Origin: Prorocentrum cordatum
Taxonomy: Eukaryota > Sar > Dinophyceae > Prorocentrales > Prorocentraceae
NCBI GenBank assembly: GCA_963575745.1
Contig: CAUYUJ010000891.1
Location: 62,001-126,000 of the forward strand
Length of the DNA: 64,000 nt
Direction: 5' to 3'
The number at the start of each line of letters is the position of its first letter. Positions within the stretch are counted from its first letter, which is position 1. A program made the translations under genes and the position numbers. The notes beneath the pieces are model-generated. The model saw nothing but the letters and a program-made list of their open reading frames with translations, searched no databases and was not told the origin of the DNA. Positions 42,360 through 53,489 of the stretch are shown one piece after another.

Positions 42360-42884
42360 TTACGTTTTGCATTCAAACTTAGCATCCTGCAGACCCTGGC
42401 AGTCGGTCACCCTTGCAGTCAGCACCTGCAGCCGTTGCACGGTTGCACCGCCGGGCAGTGTTGCAGCCCCGCCTCCATTCCGGCGACTTCCTGGTCCCGT
42501 TCTGAGTGCCGGTGCTCGGCCTGCTTCTGTTTGGCTAATTCGTACCTCGCGCGGCCCGCCTGGACTTTGACACGCCGCTGTTGCGCTCTCGTTCGCGGCT
42601 GCCGACAAAAAGTATTCCCGCCAGCCACGACGGTTGTCTGATGGTGGCGACCTCCGTTTCGTCTTCCGCTTGCTTCTTCGGTACACGTATGGCGAACACA
42701 TGCGCGACGGCTGTCTTGGCTCTCCATCCTGAGACTGATGCCTCAATTCGTTCATCATTTTGATGCGCATCGAGGCCCACTTCTTGGACCTCCTCGGCCT
42801 AGCGGTCCCCTTGGGTTTGTCCCGTTCCGCCGCCTGAGCGACTGCGTCGCGCGCTCTGGTCGCTTTGGCTTTCTGAGGCTGCAA
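42360..42884 (-). CDS. unidentified 174-residue open frame
   Basis: This is one of few long frames not made of simple repeats. It is basic (KATRARDAVAQAAERDKPKG and KRKTKRRSPPSDNRRGWREY). A second frame (42419-42727) also looks protein-like, so a frameshifted relic is possible. No family or splice context was seen. Confidence 0.25.
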   Translation of the reverse strand: MQPQKAKATRARDAVAQAAERDKPKGTARPRRSKKWASMRIKMMNELRHQSQDGEPRQPSRMCSPYVYRRSKRKTKRRSPPSDNRRGWREYFLSAAANESATAACQSPGGPREVRISQTEAGRAPALRTGPGSRRNGGGAATLPGGATVQRLQVLTARVTDCQGLQDAKFECKT

Positions 42885-43069
42885 CTTAGGTCGCTGCTAG
42901 CTGGCAATCTCCTGGCGGCGCGCGGCTTCTCAGCTTGCGCTCGCGAGCGAGAAAGTATTGCGAAGGCCTGACGGCCGGTGCCGCCGACCCTGTTCGCAAT
43001 GCGCAGCAAGAGGCACGGGCTGTGGGATGGTTTGGGGGAACGGGGAGAAGGACGAGAAGGTGGGGGAGG

Positions 43070-44100
43070 GAGGTGTCGTATCTGACCCGGGACTTCCCCG
43101 GGACTCCCCCGGGACCCCCCCCGGGACCTCCTCTCCCCCCCCCGTCGGGGAAGGGAAAGGGAAGGGGCTTCCCTTCGACTCAATGACGACGTTGCTCAAG
43201 GTCGGTACGGGGGGGGGGCGTCGTATCTGACTCGGGGGGGGGGTCGCTACCCCCCCCGCTACCCCCCCCCCCCTCCCGGCGGGGGAGGGATCAAAGGGAA
43301 GGGGCTTCCCTTCGACTCAATTACGAGGTTGCTCAAGGTCGGCTTGGCTGGAGCCCAGGGGAAGAGGAGTCCCAGGGGGGGGCGTCGTATCTGACCCGGG
43401 GGGGGGTCGCTACCCCCCCCCCCTCCCGGCGGGGGAGGGATCAAAGGGAAGGGGCTTCCCTTCGACTCAATTACGAGGTTGAGTCCCAGGTCGGGGGCTG
43501 GAGCGTCGTATCTGACCCGGGGGGGGGGTCGCTACCCCCCCCCCCTCCCGGCGGGGGAGATGAAAGGGAAGGGGCTTCCCTTCGACTCAATTACGAGGTT
43601 GCTCAAGGTCGGCTTGGCTGGAGCCCAGGGGAAGAGGAGTCCCAGGGGGGGGCGTCGTATCTGACCCGGGGGGGGGGTCGCTACCCCCCCCCCCTCCCGG
43701 CGGGGGAGGGATCAAAGGGAAGGGGCTTCCCTTCGACTCAATTACGAGGTTGCTCAAGGTCGGCTTGGCTGGAGCCCAGGGGAAGAGGAGTCCAGGGGGG
43801 CGTCGTATCTGACGGGGGGGGGGTCCCTACCCCCCCCCCTCCCGGGGGGGAGGGATCAAAGGGAAGGGGCTTCCCTTCGACTCAATTACGAGGTTGCTCA
43901 AGGTCGGCTTGGCTGGAGCCCAGGGGAAGAGGAGTCCCAGGGGGGGGCGTCGTATCTGACCCGGGGGGGGGTCGCTACCCCCCCCCCCCTCCCGGCGGGG
44001 GAGGGATCAAAGGGAAGGGGCTTCCCTTCGACTCAATTACGAGGTTGCTCAAGGTCGGCTTGGCTGGAGCCCAGGGGAAGAGGTCTCCCAGGGAAAGGGA
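43070..44100 (+). repeat. minisatellite of about 148 bp, seven units, with G-run/C-run hairpins
   Basis: CGTCGTATCTGAC recurs at about 43074, 43219, 43385, 43505, 43655, 43801 and 43947. Each unit has G(7-10)TCGCTAC(8-11) and GGGAAGGGGCTTCCC. The third interval is shortened by a deletion. Confidence 0.95.
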
Positions 44101-44339
44101 AGGACAGAGACGACGAGTACAAAGAATGACGGAGATGACGGCTCGAACGGAAAAGCCCCTCACACACGCCGACAGGGTCGGCGGATTCCCGCCAGCCCAT
44201 CCAGAACCGATTTGCTGATGTCTGGGCCTCATGTAAGCGTTGCAGAAGCATGCAGTACAATGGGCACCCGGAATGCCTACTTCAGGGGTGCGGGGAGGGC
44301 AGCGACATTTGTTGTATGATTCGAGGTATGTCGGATCAT

Positions 44340-44470
44340 ACGTGTGTGTGGGTCTGTGTTGTATGACTCGAGGTATTGTGGGTCTTTGTGATTGGGGGTC
44401 TGTGCATGTGTATCTGTATACGTGTGTCTGTGTCTGTGTCTGTGTGTGTGTCTCTGTGTGTCTCTGTGAT

Positions 44471-44501
<31 letters not shown>

Positions 44502-44640
44502 CTCTCTGCGTGTGTCTTTTTGTGCGTGTCTCTGTGTGCGTCTCGGTGTGCCTCTGTGTGATTATCTGTGTGTGTGTGTCTGCATGTGTCTGTGTGTCTC
44601 TGTGTGTCTCTGTGCGTCTCTGCGTGTCTCTGCGTGTCTC
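44340..44640. repeat. TG/TCTG-rich tract
   Basis: GTGTCTCTGTG units with a TA run at 44472-44487. Confidence 0.93.
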
Positions 44641-45760
44641 GCCGCGACCGGTGCCTCCCCGCGTCCGTTCCTTGTTGGCGTCGGGGGGCCGAAGCCAGAG
44701 GAGCTCCCTCCACCGCGCGAGCTGCAGATCGGGCCGCCAAGCCCTACAGTCAGACTCGATTGGGCAGGACACGCGAGAGGACACAAGACCTTGCCGAGGG
44801 CCACATTGCCACAGGAATGTAGGAAACATGGGTCGCGAGACACAGGACACAAAAGTACACTTGATTTGGCGGGGTCGACCTACTCATCTGTGCCGACTGT
44901 AAGTGTTTCGCTGCTCCCTGGGTGTCCCGCCTCGTGCATTCTACGATTGACGATTTCCTGCCGCGGCGGCGCGGCCCGAAGCGTGCCAGCGCTCCCTGGC
45001 CATCCCGCCTCGCGCTCTCGAGTGGGGATCGCCGCGAAGCAGATGCAAGCGATTGCTTCAATACGTTGGATGTCTGGGGCGGCGGCGTGCGGCGCGCGGG
45101 CCAGGTGGACGACGTCATGGACGACCTGCTCGAGGGCCTCGCGGGGTCCCCGTGAGCTGGCATGCCGCCGGAGCGGCGGGCTGCGCGCGCTGGGGGCAGC
45201 AGTCGGGCCGCAAAGAGGGTTGAGCGCCGCGGCAGCGGTGCTCAGGGCTGCCGAGGGCGTCCACAGACGACCCCAGGCACGATCGCGTCGTAAGAAAATC
45301 CGCACTGAAGGTTTTTGGCCAGTTTCGGCCTCGGGGGGGCCCTCGCCGGGGTTCGGGGCCGCCGAACAACGGTTCAGGGAGAAGAGTCGGTCCCGGGGAG
45401 AAGGGTCGGGACTTCTGAGGGCCCCGTCTGGAAGATATCAAGACGTCGCAGGCCTGGGATCCAGACGTGTGGCGTCTTGTTTTTTTCAACACGGGGTCTC
45501 TGGAAGTCCCGACCCTTTCCCTGGGACCCGTTTCTCATCCGAGTCTTCCTTCAACGGCCCAGAACCCAGCGATGGCTCCCCGAGGCCGAAATTAGCCAAC
45601 AAGCTTCCGCTCGGGTTCTTGTTGCCACGCGATCTTGGCTGGGGAGGAATTCCAAAAACATACGGGTGAGCAAGCATGGGCGCTGCCCATACGCTGAACG
45701 AGGAACCTCTCTGAGTTCAGGATTATGAGCCTGTTTGCACCAGAAGTTGGATGGGGGAAG
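44640..45760. other. unique sequence plus a head-to-head pair of degenerate CCCAGAC-type elements
   Basis: 45268-45455 reads like the plus orientation (GATCGCGTCGTAAGAAAATC) and 45456-45600 like the minus orientation (TCCCGACCCTTTCCCTGGGA). A short exon-like frame at 45105-45155 is unproven. Confidence 0.5.
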
Positions 45761-45775
45761 GAGGACGAGGATGAG

Positions 45776-46470
45776 GAACAGGAGGAGGAGGAGGAGGAGG
45801 AGGAGGAGGAGGAGGAGGAGGGGGAGGGAGGAGGAGGAGGAGGAGAGGAGGCGGAGGAGGAGGAGGAAGAGGAGGAGGAGACCCCCTCCCCCTCCAACTT
45901 ATGGTGGTGGTGGTGGTGGTGGTGGTGGTGGACAGCAGGCCCATCACAGGAGGGGTCTGGTTCCCGCGCCGCTCCTTGGATCCTGGGTCGAGGAGCCGCC
46001 TCGTGGCGGCGGGGGGGGGGCGCTGCACGCGCTGTGCCCCCCGCCCGTCCCTCCCCCCTCCTCCTCACTCTCCTCCTTCCTCCTCCTCCGCTCCTCCTCC
46101 TCCTCCTCTCTCCTCCTCCTCCTCTCCTCTCTTCCTCCTCCTTTTTCTTCTTTTCCTCCTCCTCCTCCTCCTCCTCCTCTCCTCCTCTCGTCTTCCTCGC
46201 CTCTTTTCTTCTTCCTTCTTCTTCTCTCGTCTCTCCTCCTCCTCCTCCTCCTCTCGCCTCCTCCTCCTCCTCTCTTCCCTCTCCCCCCTCCTCTCCTCTC
46301 CTCCTTCCTCTCCTCCCATCCTGCTGTGCTGCTGCTGCTGCTGCTCCTCCTCCCTCTCCTCCTCTCCTCCTCCTCTCCTCTCCTCCTCCTCTCTCTCTCC
46401 TTCCATTCTCCTCCTCTTCCTCCTCCTCCTCCTCCTCCTCTCTCCTCCCTCCTCTCCTCTCTTGCTCTCC

Positions 46471-46500
<30 letters not shown>
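45776..46500. repeat. GGA tract, GGT tract, then long TCC/TTC tract
   Basis: Purine block 45776-45890, (GGT)n 45902-45932, pyrimidine block 46045-46500. Confidence 0.95.
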
Positions 46501-46505
<5 letters not shown>

Positions 46506-46520
46506 CCGTTGACGCCCGTC

Positions 46521-46650
46521 ATGGCCGCGAGTCAGCAGAATGCCCTCCTGGCCGTACGCAGGCTCGGGCTGCCCGCGCGGGTGTCCCGGGTCGGCGTTAG
46601 GGGGGCCCCGCCTGCAGCATGCCGCCCCCTGGCGGAGTTCCGTGCGCCAG
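46521..46650 (+). CDS. possible first exon of an unidentified gene
   Basis: From ATG 46521 the frame reads MAASQQNALLAVRRLGLPAR then VSRVGVRGAPPAACRPLAEF, rich in Arg and Ala like an organelle-targeting leader. It sits between a TCC-rich tract and a GGA tract, and may end at GCGCCAG|GGAGG. No downstream partner is proven. Confidence 0.35.
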
Positions 46651-46651
46651 G

Positions 46652-46882
46652 GAGGAGGAGGAGAGAGGGGGGGGAGGAGGAGGGGGAGGAGGAGAGGAGG
46701 AGGAGGAGGAGGAGGAGGAGGAGGAGGAGGAGGAGGAGGAGGAGGAGGAGGAGGAGGAGGAGGAGGAGGAGGAGGATGGGAGGAGGAGGCGGAGGAGGAG
46801 GAGGAGGAGAGGGGGAGGAGGAGGAGGAGGAGAGGAGGAGGAGGGGAGGAGGAGAGGAGGAGGAAGGGAGGAGGAGGACAGC
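46652..46882. repeat. GGA microsatellite
   Basis: More than 200 bp of GGA with few interruptions. Confidence 0.97.
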
Positions 46883-47584
46883 GCCTCCAAAATCGCCTCT
46901 TGAAGCCGTCCAGCTGCTCTTTTGGGGGATTTGTTGGAGGGGGAGGGGGGGTAAGAAGCTCGGCGCTGGCCCGGGGACTCCGCGCCCCTGCCGGGGACCA
47001 GCCGTCGAGGACTGACGTCGAGCAGTGTCGAAGCGTCCTGGTTTGCCTCTAGGCCCATGGTTTGCGCGACACGTTCTGAGAGCATTTCTGGCTGGGGCGG
47101 TCTTGGCTTAACACAGTGGGCTGATGCTCTAAGAACATTGGTTCTGTTTTAGAGCACTCTCGGGCTCTGCTCTAGGAGCATGTCGTGGTAGGCCTACGTG
47201 CACTAATGCTGGGACGGTCGGTCCCTGCTCAATTACGGGCGTCGAGGCTGCAGGGCATAGGCCGAAGAGGATCGAGGTGTACTGGACGAGTCTCGGGGAG
47301 TCGATATTGAGGGGGGACGAGGGCCGAGGAGCTTGAAGGGAGGCAGTGGACACATCGCGATGCCTCGTGGGGGGGGGGCCGCCCTCCGACCCTCCGCTCC
47401 CCTCCCTCCCTGCCCCTCCCTCGTCCTCCCATTCTCCTCGTCCTCGTCCCTCGTCTCCACCCTCCTTCCCCTCCCCCACCCCACCCCGTGATCCCACCTC
47501 GGCCTCCCCGCCCTCCCCCCCTCCTTCCCTCCCGGCTCGCCTCCTCCGGGTGCAGATCCGCCTGCTCGATCGAGCGGCCCAGCT

Positions 47585-47730
47585 GTGTTCTGTGTGTGAG
47601 TGTGCGTGTGTGAGTGTGTGAGTGTGTGAGTGTGTGTGTGTGTGTGTTTGTGTATATGTGTGTGTGGGTGGGGGGGAATGTGTGTGTGTGTGTGAATGTG
47701 TATGTTTGTGAATGTGTGTGTGCGGGCACG
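47585..47730. repeat. GT-rich microsatellite
   Basis: GTGTGAGTGTGTGAG units then (TG)n. Confidence 0.94.
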
Positions 47731-48001
47731 CACGCCGTTTGCCCCAAAGGGGTCTAGCCGATTTAGGCGCCACAGGGAAGTGCGAAGGACCGACCATTCT
47801 TGTTGTTCGTTTCGTTTTTCGTTTCTGTTTCGTTTCGTTTCCCGTCTCTGTTTTCAACGCGTCGTCTCGCCCTTTGATTCGTTTGGTACCAGTTTTGTTT
47901 TCAACGTCGCTTCAACCGTCGGGTTTTCTTGTTGTTAGTTTTATAAGCGTCGTTGTGGTCGGCCCTTGGAGGAGTGTGTAGGCCTCCCCCCCCCGCCGCG
48001 C

Positions 48002-48130
48002 AGAGCCACTGCCGCCCACAGCGCCCTCGAGGCGCTTGAGGTTTTTTCCATGCTCCGAGCTGGCCAGTCTGCCTCGTGCACCCGCCCGGACCTCCGGCAA
48101 TGCCCAGCTGTTGTCCAACCGGGGCGTGTT
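48002..48130 (+). CDS. possible exon with a PPR-like helix pair
   Basis: The open frame reads RATAAHSALEALEVFSMLRA then GQSASCTRPDLRQCPAVVQ. The pattern A..AL.VF..ML.AG..P resembles a pentatricopeptide unit, a family that is abundant in dinoflagellates. The acceptor would be AG|A and is weak, and a TIR element begins at 48138. It could follow the 46521 exon, but no phase test was possible. Confidence 0.28.
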
Positions 48131-48137
48131 GCCTCGA

Positions 48138-48310
48138 TAAAACGACGCGAAGATCGGGACAAAATCGGATCGGGATAACTCGAAATCTCTGAGAATCGGC
48201 GGGTTTGGGGGATGTATTGGGCGCCGCGGCCGCTCCAGAGCGTTCCGGAACGCTCTGAGAGCGCTCCGGAACGCTCTGGAGCGATTTATCCCGATCCTAG
48301 CCCTGTTTTA
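48138..48310 (-). mobile_element. palindrome-core TIR element with CTCGA flanks
   Basis: The inverse of the 31704 element, 173 bp, TAAAACGACG and CCCTGTTTTA ends, CTCGA on both sides (48133-48137, 48311-48315). Confidence 0.83.
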
Positions 48311-48659
48311 CTCGATCTCGGCCCCTCGGCCCCGGTGTCGCGGCGCGCTTCCTCGGCTCCGGCCTCTGGGGCCGGCATCGGGCCTCGGGGCCATCGGCCA
48401 TGGGATTCGGGACGAGGCGAGGAAGCACTGCCCCCCTCTCGGGCCGCGGAGTGAGGTGTCTGGCCTGCCTGGGCGTCGAGCTTCGTGCCCTCGCCCCCCT
48501 CCCCCCCTGCCTCGCCCACCCCTCGCCATCGCTGCGCCGTCCGCCGCCGCGCCCGCCAGGAGCCTTCCTTTCTTATCGCCCGCCCCACCCCGGCGCGCGG
48601 TCCGGGCCTGCGCGCGTTGGCGGGCCTGCACTGGGCGCGCTGGGCCAGGGCCTCGGGGT

Positions 48660-49070
48660 CGTCGCCGTGGTCGTCCGCCTTGCTGCCGGTGGTCGTCGTC
48701 ATTGTCGTCGTGGTCCCGTGGTGGTCGTCGCGTTCGCCGTGGTGGCTGTCGTCGCGGTAACAAACAACTGTCCTCGTCGTTGTCGTCGTCGTGGCGGTCG
48801 TGGTCGATGTCGTCGTTTGGTCGTCGTCGCCGTCGTCTTGGTCGTGGTAGTGCTCGTCGTCGTGGGGGTGGTCGTCGTCGCCGCCGGGGGCAATGGGAGA
48901 GTGGCGAGAGGAGGGGAGAGGAGAGAGCAGAGCAGGCAAGAAGAGGACAAAGAGCAGAGGAGGGAAGAGGACAAGGGGGCTGGTGGATCGCACGCCACTG
49001 CGGGGAAGAGTGGGGGAGGGCTTCGAAGAGTCCAAACCCTAGGGGGGCCCGTCCCAGAGGACCTGTATGT
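48660..49070. repeat. GTC/GTG microsatellite then purine-rich stretch
   Basis: Interrupted GTCGTC and GTGGTC units to about 48890, then AGAGG-rich sequence. Confidence 0.85.
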
Positions 49071-49394
49071 CACCCTGGCAGGAGGTAGCTGCGCTGCCAG
49101 GGGCCAGCCGAACGCTCCCGGGTGGCGTGGCCTATTGGGCCCCTATCGGCGATGACTTGCCGATTAGGGGTCGATGCCCGCCCCCCGTGAGCCTGTCCCC
49201 ACCCAGCGTTGCCTCTGTGCCTCCTGCTTCGATCTTGTCCTCCCTCCTCCCCGGCGAGGGCCTGAGAGCGAGAGGCAGGGGGGGGATCGGGGCGCGTCCG
49301 CCGAGGTCCCCAGGGCGCGCGTCGAGTTGTCGCCGCGCGCAGGCGCGCGCCCGGCGCGTGCACTGCGGCCTCCTTCGGCCGGGCCGAGGGGCGT

Positions 49395-49586
49395 TCTCGC
49401 CGCGGTCGTCGTCGTCGTCGTCGTCGTCCTCGTATTCTCGCCGCGGTCGTCGTCCTCCTCGTCGTCCTCTTCGTCGCCGTCCTCTTCCTTCTTCTCCTCA
49501 TCAGCCTGCTCTCAACAGCGTTGGCAGGGTCCCTGCAAGAGTGAGTGTGTGTGTGTGTGTGCGCGCGCGCAGCTTTGTGTGCGCGC

Positions 49587-49633
<47 letters not shown>

Positions 49634-49705
49634 TGTGTGTGTCTGTGTCTGTATCTGTGTGTGTCTGTGTGTCTGTGTGTGTGTGTCTGTGTGTGTGTCT
49701 GTAAG

Positions 49706-49744
<39 letters not shown>

Positions 49745-49777
49745 ATGCGTGCGTGCGTGCGCGTGTGTGTGTGTGTG

Positions 49778-49851
<74 letters not shown>

Positions 49852-49860
49852 GTGCTTTGG
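49395..49860. repeat. GTC then long GT microsatellite
   Basis: (GTC)n at 49399-49475, (GT)n with GC and GTCT variants 49539-49850, including (GTGC)n at 49705-49760. Confidence 0.96.
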
Positions 49861-50560
49861 TGCTTTGGTGCGATGTCAACCTGGGGCGCCTGCACCTCGC
49901 CAGGCCCTGCGCTACGCTCACGAGCTTTCGCCTGCCGAGCCGCTTCGGGAAGGCCGTCCTCGCCTCCTCTGAGCCGCCGTGCCAGGGGACGCGCCCCCCC
50001 AGCACCCCAGGGCGGCGGATCCAGGGCCCATAGGAGACCACACCCCACCGTACGACCGTGCCGAGGGGGGCGCAAAAATGCGAGGCTGCTACGCCGAGCC
50101 CAGTCCCCGCCAACGGCTAATGCAGGCCCAGGCACCCCAAGGGACGGACGCCCCTCAGGCCCCTCAGCCGCGGCGGACACCGCGCCAAGGGGGACAGCAA
50201 ACCTACCGCTGGGGCCCCCTCAGAGGCGGAACCCGCCCCCCCACGAGGAGGCGCAGGCCAACGGCCGCCCCAGCAACCGTGATGCCATCCATGCAGCTGG
50301 CACTCTTGCTGCCGAAGTCGGCTGCGGCCTACTGGGCCCGAGCCGCCCTCGATGGGGCCATCCACGCAGCTGGCCCTCGAGCTACACCATGGGGCTTCCG
50401 CGCCGAGGCCTGGCACCGCTGACACGGACAGCCCCACACTTCGAACTTGATGCACATGGTCCCGTCTTGGAGGGCGCGGCGCCTCGCGACAAAGGGCCGC
50501 CCCGTACGAGACGGGCGGCTTTGTGGGTGGGTGGCGGGGTGGGTGGGTGGGTGGGTGGAC
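49860..50560. other. no gene proven between two GT arrays
   Basis: An exon-like frame ALRYAHELSPAEPLRE (49904-49972) ends in a stop. Its junctions are unsupported. Confidence 0.35.
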
Positions 50561-50562
50561 GG

Positions 50563-50582
50563 GTGGTGTGTGTGTGCGCGCG

Positions 50583-50680
<98 letters not shown>

Positions 50681-50692
50681 TGCGTGTCTGCG
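50563..50692. repeat. GT microsatellite
   Basis: Nearly pure (GT)n of more than 100 bp. Confidence 0.97.
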
Positions 50693-50849
50693 TGCAAGAG
50701 CCACCAAGCCACTGCACAGGGCATATTGAGTCGTCTGTGGAAAGAGCCAGCGCCCGACCATGGGGAGGCTTCTGGGGTGAGGCCTCCTGGGCCTTAGCAG
50801 GTCCCTTCTACACGATGAAGGTAATTAGAACCTTGTCGGACGTTTTCTC

Positions 50850-51433
50850 CTTGTCCTCCTCCTCCTCCTCCTCCTCCTCCTCCTTCTCCTCCCATGTGCC
50901 CCATTCGATTCGACAGCAAGCATCCTACCAGCATCCTTTCCCGCTTCCTCCTTCCCGTCGCTGGTTTCCCCCCTCCTTCTCCTCCTCCTCCGCCGCCTCC
51001 TCCGCCTTCGCCTCCTCTGTCTCCTCCCCCTCCTCCCTGGGTGTTTCCTGGTCGCCCTGGCTCGCCTCGAGACGCTCCACCACGGGCCCGCGCAGGCCTC
51101 CACGGGAGGCCCCCTCGTCGTCCCCGTCGCCCCTCCCCCCTTCAGACCCAGGAGGAGGAGGAGGAGGAGGAGGGGGAGGAGGAGGAGGAGGAGGAGGAGG
51201 AGGAGGAGGAGGAAGAGGCGAGTTTCGTTTTTTCCTCTCGAGCCCTGGGGCCCACGCGACTCGATGCGGGGAGGGGGTGGGGCCCGTGCGTCTGCCACGG
51301 CGTCGTGGTCCCGGGGTCTCCTGCCTCCTCGGACCTCCTGCAGGGCGCGCATCTCTTAGGCGCCTCTGCCCGCCCAACTCGAGGGCGATGATTCTTCTGA
51401 TTCTTATTATCATTATTATTCTTCTTGTTTTTC

Positions 51434-51467
<34 letters not shown>

Positions 51468-51540
51468 TGTCTTATTCTTCTTCTTCTTCTTCTTCCTCCT
51501 CCTGCTCCTCCCCCTCATCCTACTTCTCGCCCTCCTCCTC
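50850..51540. repeat. TCC, GGA and TTA microsatellites
   Basis: TCC at 50855-50893 and 50975-51040, GGA at 51149-51215, (ATT)n at 51431-51467 and TTC at 51475-51500. Confidence 0.92.
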
Positions 51541-51929
51541 TTCCTCGGTCGCATCCCCCGGCGCCTTCCCGGAGCTCGGGGAACCCGGGCGAGGCCCGGG
51601 GCGCCCGCCGGCGTCCCGAGCGCTGGCGGGCGGGACACACACTCCGCCTCCTGCACGCTCGCCTCCTCGAAGCCGCGCCCTGGCAGCGACGAAGACGCGG
51701 TGCCTCTCGGCGGCGAAGTCCGAGGCCCAGCCTCGCCGATCCACGCTTCAGGAGGATCGATGGGCGGCGGGGTTAAGGGTCGGGTCCAGAGGTCGTCGGA
51801 CACGCCGTGGCGGAGTCCGAAGGTGGGGGTGGTAGGGTTCGGATGTCGCCAGCGCCCCAGGTCAGCCCCCGATTTCCGCGAGCTCCGCTGTCGCCGGAAC
51901 ACGACGTCGTGTTTTTCGGTTTGGTACGG

Positions 51930-52128
51930 TAGGGGACCAACAAATTTCATAAACATAAAATTTCGGAGGTCCGCGCGGATTTCTCGGATCGGCGCTGGAC
52001 CCCCATCCCTGGCGCGCGGAGCGCGCCAGGGGCGGCGCCGGAGGCGCCGCCGGGGGGCCCCAGCGCCGATCCGAGAAATCCGCGCGGACCTCCGAGTTTT
52101 TATGTTTGTGTCACTTTTTGTTTCCCTA
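51930..52128. mobile_element. foldback element FB, copy 3 with 5-bp target duplication
   Basis: Arms share GGAGGTCCGCGCGGATTTCT and TCGGATCGGCGCTGG. Outer ends TAGGGGA and TTCCCTA; TACGG on both sides (51925-51929, 52129-52133). Confidence 0.9.
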
Positions 52129-52312
52129 TACGGCCCCCCCCCAGAGCTCCTGACCTTCGCCCCAGGGTCAGCTTTTGTGGCTGCGCGACGCACCATGCCA
52201 CGGGTCCGAGGTGCGCCCACAGTTGGGGCGAATGGGGCGAAAAGGCGGCAGCTTCGAACACATCACGGCGTGGGAGGTCAGAGGTGAGGAACGCCGCCTC
52301 CTTCCCCAAGGT

Positions 52313-52502
52313 TTATGTCGGGCCTGTCCCCCTACAGGGGAATTGTCGACGAAAAATAAAGAAATACCCCAAAATAGTTTAAAAACAGTCCAAAATCGTC
52401 GGGGGACTATTTTTGGGACACTTTTTTGCCTTTTTGGGGTATGTTTGAGGTATTTCCTTTCCTCGTCGAAAATCCCCCCGTAGGGGGACAGGCCCGACAT
52501 AG
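52313..52502 (+). mobile_element. complete introner candidate, 190 bp
   Basis: TIRs of about 60 bp begin TTATGTCGGGCCTGTCCCCC and CTATGTCGGGCCTGTCCCCC (on opposite strands). CCCAAGGT flanks both sides (52305-52312, 52503-52510) and contains AG|GT on the left and AG|G on the right. Confidence 0.85.
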
Positions 52503-52699
52503 CCCAAGGTGCGTCCTGCTTGCGCGGTCGACGCTCCCCGCGTGCTGGCCCGCCGGTGTTCGTCCACGAGGGCGCGGCGGTTCTGAGGAGCGGCCCGATG
52601 CCGACCTCCCCGACGTCCGATCTCACGGAGCCTCCTTCGCCCCCTCCCCTCTTCCCTCGCAAGTCCTCCGCGCACGTGTGTGCGCGCCGAGGCGCGCCC

Positions 52700-52960
52700 C
52701 GAGGAGGAGGAGAATGAGGAGGAGGAGGAGGAGGAAGGAGGAGGAGGAGGAGGAGGAGGAGGAGGAGGAGGAGGAGGAAGGAGGAGGAAGGAGGAGGAGG
52801 AGGAGGAGGAGGGAGGAGGAAGGGGAGGAGGGGAGGAGGAGGAAGGAGGAGGGAGGAGGCAGGAGGAGAAGGAAGAGGGAAGAAGAGGGAGAGGAGGAAA
52901 CGAGGAGGAAGGAAGGGAAGGGAGGAAGGAGGAGGAGGGAAGGAAGGAGGATAGGGGGGC
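52700..52960. repeat. GGA microsatellite
   Basis: GGA with GGAAGGA variants. The purine-rich character continues to about 53250. Confidence 0.95.
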
Positions 52961-53489
52961 GAGGAGGCTGCGAAGCAGGGCCAGGATCCGCGGCAGAGCC
53001 CGAGCAGGGGGCGAGTTAGAGGAAGGTGCGGAGGGAGGAGGAGGGAGGGCCTGAGAGCAGGACCGAGAGGAAGTGGAGCGGAAGGAGGGGGGATGTTGAG
53101 GGTCGAAGAGGCGAAGGGCGAGATGGAAGCAGGATAGAGGGGGGGAGGAGGGCGAGCGCGAAGCAGAGGAGCCAGGCGAGCAGGGGAAGGATTAAGCGGT
53201 GCGAAGCAGCAGGGATGAAAGAGGGGGGCGAGCAGGGGATAAGCAGGAAGCGAGCAGGATCCGAACGAAGCCAGGAATCCGAATTGACCAGGATGGTCGG
53301 CGACCGCCCGCCCGCGCGGCGCACCCTCCCGTCGAGATGCCAAAGCTGGCGCCGCGGGGGCGGCGGGGGGACTCCCAACAGAGGTTTCTTTCACCGTTTT
53401 GGCCTGCGGCGAGCTGGGTCCAGCAAGCTGTCAGGCTAGCGGCAGGCCGTGTCCTGGGTTGTGGGCCAGCGGCCGCGTGGACGCTTCCA

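Noticed and set aside
45105-45155. Possible terminal exon VDDVMDDLLEGLAGSP
   Set aside because: It is too short, and no upstream partner with a matching junction was found.
49904-49972. Possible terminal exon ALRYAHELSPAEPLRE
   Set aside because: Only the acceptor fits. No linked exon.
51680-51740. Minus-strand exon-like peptide WASDFAAERHRVFVAA
   Set aside because: Codon bias is suggestive but no neighbouring exon or phase partner was found on that strand, and the plus strand is equally open.
49705-52287. An 860-residue open frame, the longest in the window
   Set aside because: It runs through GT arrays, GGA, a TTA tract and the foldback element. No consistent codon bias or family match.
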